Shown here piece after piece: positions 25,687 through 27,668 of a stretch of DNA of 27,668 nt (position 1 is the first letter of the stretch; each line of letters opens with the position of its first letter). The notes beneath the pieces are model-generated. The model ran no database searches, was not told the DNA's origin, and saw nothing but the letters and a program-made list of their open reading frames with translations. The position numbers were made by a program, and so were the translations under genes. This stretch comes from Cytophagales bacterium (GTDB lineage: Bacteria; Bacteroidota; Bacteroidia; Cytophagales; Spirosomataceae): contig JABMMK010000371.1 of assembly GCA_013205605.1 (NCBI GenBank), forward strand, positions 1 to 27,668, in the 5' to 3' direction.

Positions 25687-26835
25687 ATGTTTAAAAATAG
25701 GGCGTCCATTAGTTTACTATTTTTCCTTTGCGGGATTAATTTTGCAAGTTGGGCCACAAGAATTCCAGATTTTAAAGAAAAATTACATTTAACTGATTCT
25801 GAATTAGGTATTATCTTGTTAGGATTGCCTATAGGATCACTCATATCATTACCATTAGCCGGTTGGTTAATCACAAAATATGAGTCAAAATGGATATGTT
25901 TAACAGCGATTGTTATGTACATATTTATAATGCCCATCTTAGGGTATTCACCTAATTCCTTTGGATTATTTACGGCACTTTTTTTGTTTGGAATGGCTGG
26001 TGATATCTTAAATATCGCCATGAATACTCAAGTGGTCACTTTGGAAAAGAGTATGAATAAGGCCATTATGTCAAGCTTTCATGCTCTTTTTTCTCTCGGA
26101 TTAATGTTAGGAGCCTTTTGTGGCGGCATCATATTGAATTATAATGTTTCAAGTTTTAATCATTTGTTCGTTGTAGGAATACTAAATTTCTTATCGATCC
26201 CATTCTTTTTGTCAAATTTATTACCAGATCATTTTAAAAAGAGTAACGATACGCTAAAAGAAAAAAAGAATTCATTTTTTGATTTAGGCCCTCACCTATT
26301 TACATTATCATTTATTGCATTCTGCGGAATGCTATGTGAGGGAGCCATGGCCGATTGGATAACGCTATATTTTAAAGAATCGACCTTCATATCCACATTT
26401 CCAACTACCATTGGATTTACATCCTTTGCTTTGTCAATGGTTATTGGCAGGTCAATGGGCGATTATGTAGCCAAATTATTTTCGATAAAAAATATCTTAA
26501 CCTTAAATGGCATATTAATTAGTCTAGGCCTACTCATTACATTAATGACCACGAACGAATACATCATGATAATCGGTTGTTTAATCGCAGGACTAGGCAT
26601 ATCGACCATAATACCCATTATATATTCAGAAGCAGGTAGATCAAAAAATATTTCACCATCAGTAGCGATTGCTAGCGTATCTACGATAGCATATGTTGGA
26701 TTCCTTGTTGGCCCAGTGTTTATCGGCTACTTATCCGATTACTGGGGATTAAACAAAGCCTTATACTTATTAGTCTTATTGGGAATAATTGCGAGTTTCT
26801 TGTCTAAATTCAAATTGACAGATCAAGAAAACTAG
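25687..26835 (+). CDS. Major facilitator superfamily transporter (YbjJ-like)
   Basis: The 382-residue membrane protein has about 12 hydrophobic helices. The N-terminal part FASWATRIPDFKEKLHLTDSELG and GLPIGSLISLPLAGWLITKY (loop 2-3 with the MFS-type turn) resemble E. coli YbjJ and relatives, a group without a well-defined substrate. GMAGDILNIAMNTQVVTLE and SFHALFSLGLMLGAFCGG are further marks of the group. It follows the nucleotidase gene by 10 bases, so the two may be co-transcribed. It meets the GNAT gene tail to tail with a 10-base gap. Substrate unknown. Confidence 0.87.
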   Translation: MFKNRASISLLFFLCGINFASWATRIPDFKEKLHLTDSELGIILLGLPIGSLISLPLAGWLITKYESKWICLTAIVMYIFIMPILGYSPNSFGLFTALFLFGMAGDILNIAMNTQVVTLEKSMNKAIMSSFHALFSLGLMLGAFCGGIILNYNVSSFNHLFVVGILNFLSIPFFLSNLLPDHFKKSNDTLKEKKNSFFDLGPHLFTLSFIAFCGMLCEGAMADWITLYFKESTFISTFPTTIGFTSFALSMVIGRSMGDYVAKLFSIKNILTLNGILISLGLLITLMTTNEYIMIIGCLIAGLGISTIIPIIYSEAGRSKNISPSVAIASVSTIAYVGFLVGPVFIGYLSDYWGLNKALYLLVLLGIIASFLSKFKLTDQEN

Positions 26836-26845
26836 ATTATATTAT

Positions 26846-27298
26846 TTACAAATCGATGTGCACATTGATCCATTCAGAGTCAAATCTAGCATTATACTTT
26901 TTATAGAATTCAATGGCAGGCGTATTCCAATCTAAGACTTGCCACATCAGACCTCTGGAATTGGTTATTTTTGCTTCTTCTATAGTAGCCTCCATCAATA
27001 ATTTCCCATATCCTTTAGACCTAAATTCGCTCTTAACGAACAAATCTTCCAGGTATAACCTCTTACCTTTCCATGTGGAAAAGCGGAAATACCAAAGAGA
27101 GAAACCGGCTAATTGATCATTTTCAAACAATAAAAATGCATCAAACATTGCCTTATCTGAAAAACCATTTATTTCATAATCTTCTAAAGTGGCAGTAACT
27201 TCTTCGGGTGCACGTTCAAAAAGTGCCAATTCTTTCACCAAAGAAAAAATCAAAGGAATGTCAACTGATTCAGCTTTGCGCAAGGTTACTTTATCCAT
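26846..27298 (-). CDS. GNAT-family N-acetyltransferase
   Basis: Acetyl-CoA dependent acetyltransferase of about 150 residues. YLEDLFVKSEFRSKGYGKLL is the acetyl-CoA pyrophosphate-binding region (motif A, R-x-x-G-x-G/A pattern), and VLDWNTPAIEFYKKYNARF is the C-terminal motif B. The opening IPLIFSLVKELALFERAPEEV and the whole pattern resemble the diamine/thialysine acetyltransferase group (SSAT-like), but the substrate is a guess. I prefer ATG 27298 (MDKVTLRKAES) to ATG 27307; either way the start overlaps the upstream pseudouridine synthase gene. Confidence 0.88.
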   Translation of the reverse strand: MDKVTLRKAESVDIPLIFSLVKELALFERAPEEVTATLEDYEINGFSDKAMFDAFLLFENDQLAGFSLWYFRFSTWKGKRLYLEDLFVKSEFRSKGYGKLLMEATIEEAKITNSRGLMWQVLDWNTPAIEFYKKYNARFDSEWINVHIDL

Positions 27299-27668
27299 GG
27301 GTAGCATTTCTTAATTTAGTTAATAAGTCTTCCATATCGGATGGAAATTTTCGCTCGAAATAAATCCATTGTTTAGTTGTAGGATGTTCAAAACCTAATG
27401 AATAAGCATGTAAAGCTTGCCTAGGACACGTATGAAACATATTCTCTACAAATGATTTAAAATTAGCCATGTGACTCATATATCGAATTTTATCGCCTCC
27501 ATAGGAACTGTCAGAAATTAATGGATGCCCCATAGACAAAGCATGCGCGCGAATTTGATGAGTTCGACCTGTTTCCAACTGAAATTTAAGCAGTGAACAA
27601 AAGCCAAAAGATTCCATCACTTCATAATGAGAGATAGCCAATTTACCCTCCTCATAATCTTCTGGAAA
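27291..27668 (-). CDS. RluA/RluD-family pseudouridine synthase, C-terminal part (cut by window edge)
   Basis: Only about the last 125 codons are inside the window; the frame is open to position 27668. FQLETGRTHQIRAHALSMGHPLISDSSYGG is split here as LETGRTHQIRAHA and GHPLISDSSYGG, both strong RluA/RluD family marks. HAYSLGFEHPTTKQWIYFE is the usual C-terminal strand. The catalytic Asp motif (RLD-T-S/T-G) is in the missing N-terminal part. The stop overlaps the GNAT start, so the two genes are probably co-transcribed. It could be RluD (23S rRNA) or a paralogue. Confidence 0.92.
   Translation of the reverse strand, partial: FPEDYEEGKLAISHYEVMESFGFCSLLKFQLETGRTHQIRAHALSMGHPLISDSSYGGDKIRYMSHMANFKSFVENMFHTCPRQALHAYSLGFEHPTTKQWIYFERKFPSDMEDLLTKLRNATHG

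Noticed and set aside
1..27668. CRISPR array, insertion sequence, prophage, toxin-antitoxin or defence system
   Set aside because: I looked for spaced repeats, terminal inverted repeats, transposase or recombinase motifs and small paired genes, and saw none.

Overview
The window is an AT-rich chromosomal segment that is almost entirely coding. It looks like Bacteroidota, probably the Cytophagales/Sphingobacteriales side; the lower rank is a weak guess. Evidence: a transketolase split into two genes; a lipidated TamA-type Omp85 protein (TamL); the gene run miaB / sigma-54 activator / lptE / TPR protein / secG / groES / groEL; Bat-like membrane proteins; and -7 boxes of the form TAnnTTTG. I see no phage, insertion sequence, CRISPR array, defence island or secondary-metabolite cluster. 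Most of the window is housekeeping.

Layout. 1-112: two tRNA genes on the minus strand, tRNA-Ser(GCU) followed by the 5' edge of what looks like tRNA-Pro. 173-6249: gltB-gltD, NADPH glutamate synthase (minus). 6453-9020: minus-strand run of a degenerate Bat-like membrane protein, a Bat-C-like repeat protein, purC and a STAS protein. 9085-11027: alaA-type aminotransferase and a queuosine-precursor transporter (plus). 11024-11767: SPOUT rRNA methyltransferase (minus). 11768-14060: TamL (plus), whose lipoprotein signal peptide is in a different frame from the body, separated by a run of ten A. 14068-18145: sucC, FAH-family enzyme, bcp peroxiredoxin and split transketolase (minus). 18243-18896: lolD. 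18946-25092: miaB, sigma-54 activator, lptE, TPR protein, secG, groES, groEL (plus). 25152-26835: 5'-nucleotidase and an MFS transporter. 26846-27668: GNAT acetyltransferase and the C-terminal part of an RluA/RluD pseudouridine synthase (minus).

Themes. There is nitrogen and central metabolism (GltBD, AlaA, PurC, SucC, transketolase, and an FAH enzyme that may act on oxaloacetate). There is also envelope building (TamL, LolD, LptE, SecG, Bat-like proteins) and RNA modification or translation (TrmH family, MiaB, RluD, queuosine precursor uptake, tRNAs). Genes are packed with short overlaps, and three convergent junctions have almost no spacer.

Most worth following up: (1) the out-of-frame lipoprotein start of tamL at an A10 tract, which could be phase variation, transcriptional slippage, a disabling mutation or a sequence error; (2) the trmH/tamL divergent pair whose start codons abut; (3) the Bat-like pair without a MIDAS motif, the second member lacking an ATG start; (4) the STAS protein with Asp where the switch Ser normally sits; (5) the sucC-FAH coupling. 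I did not find anything I would call a clearly new system.
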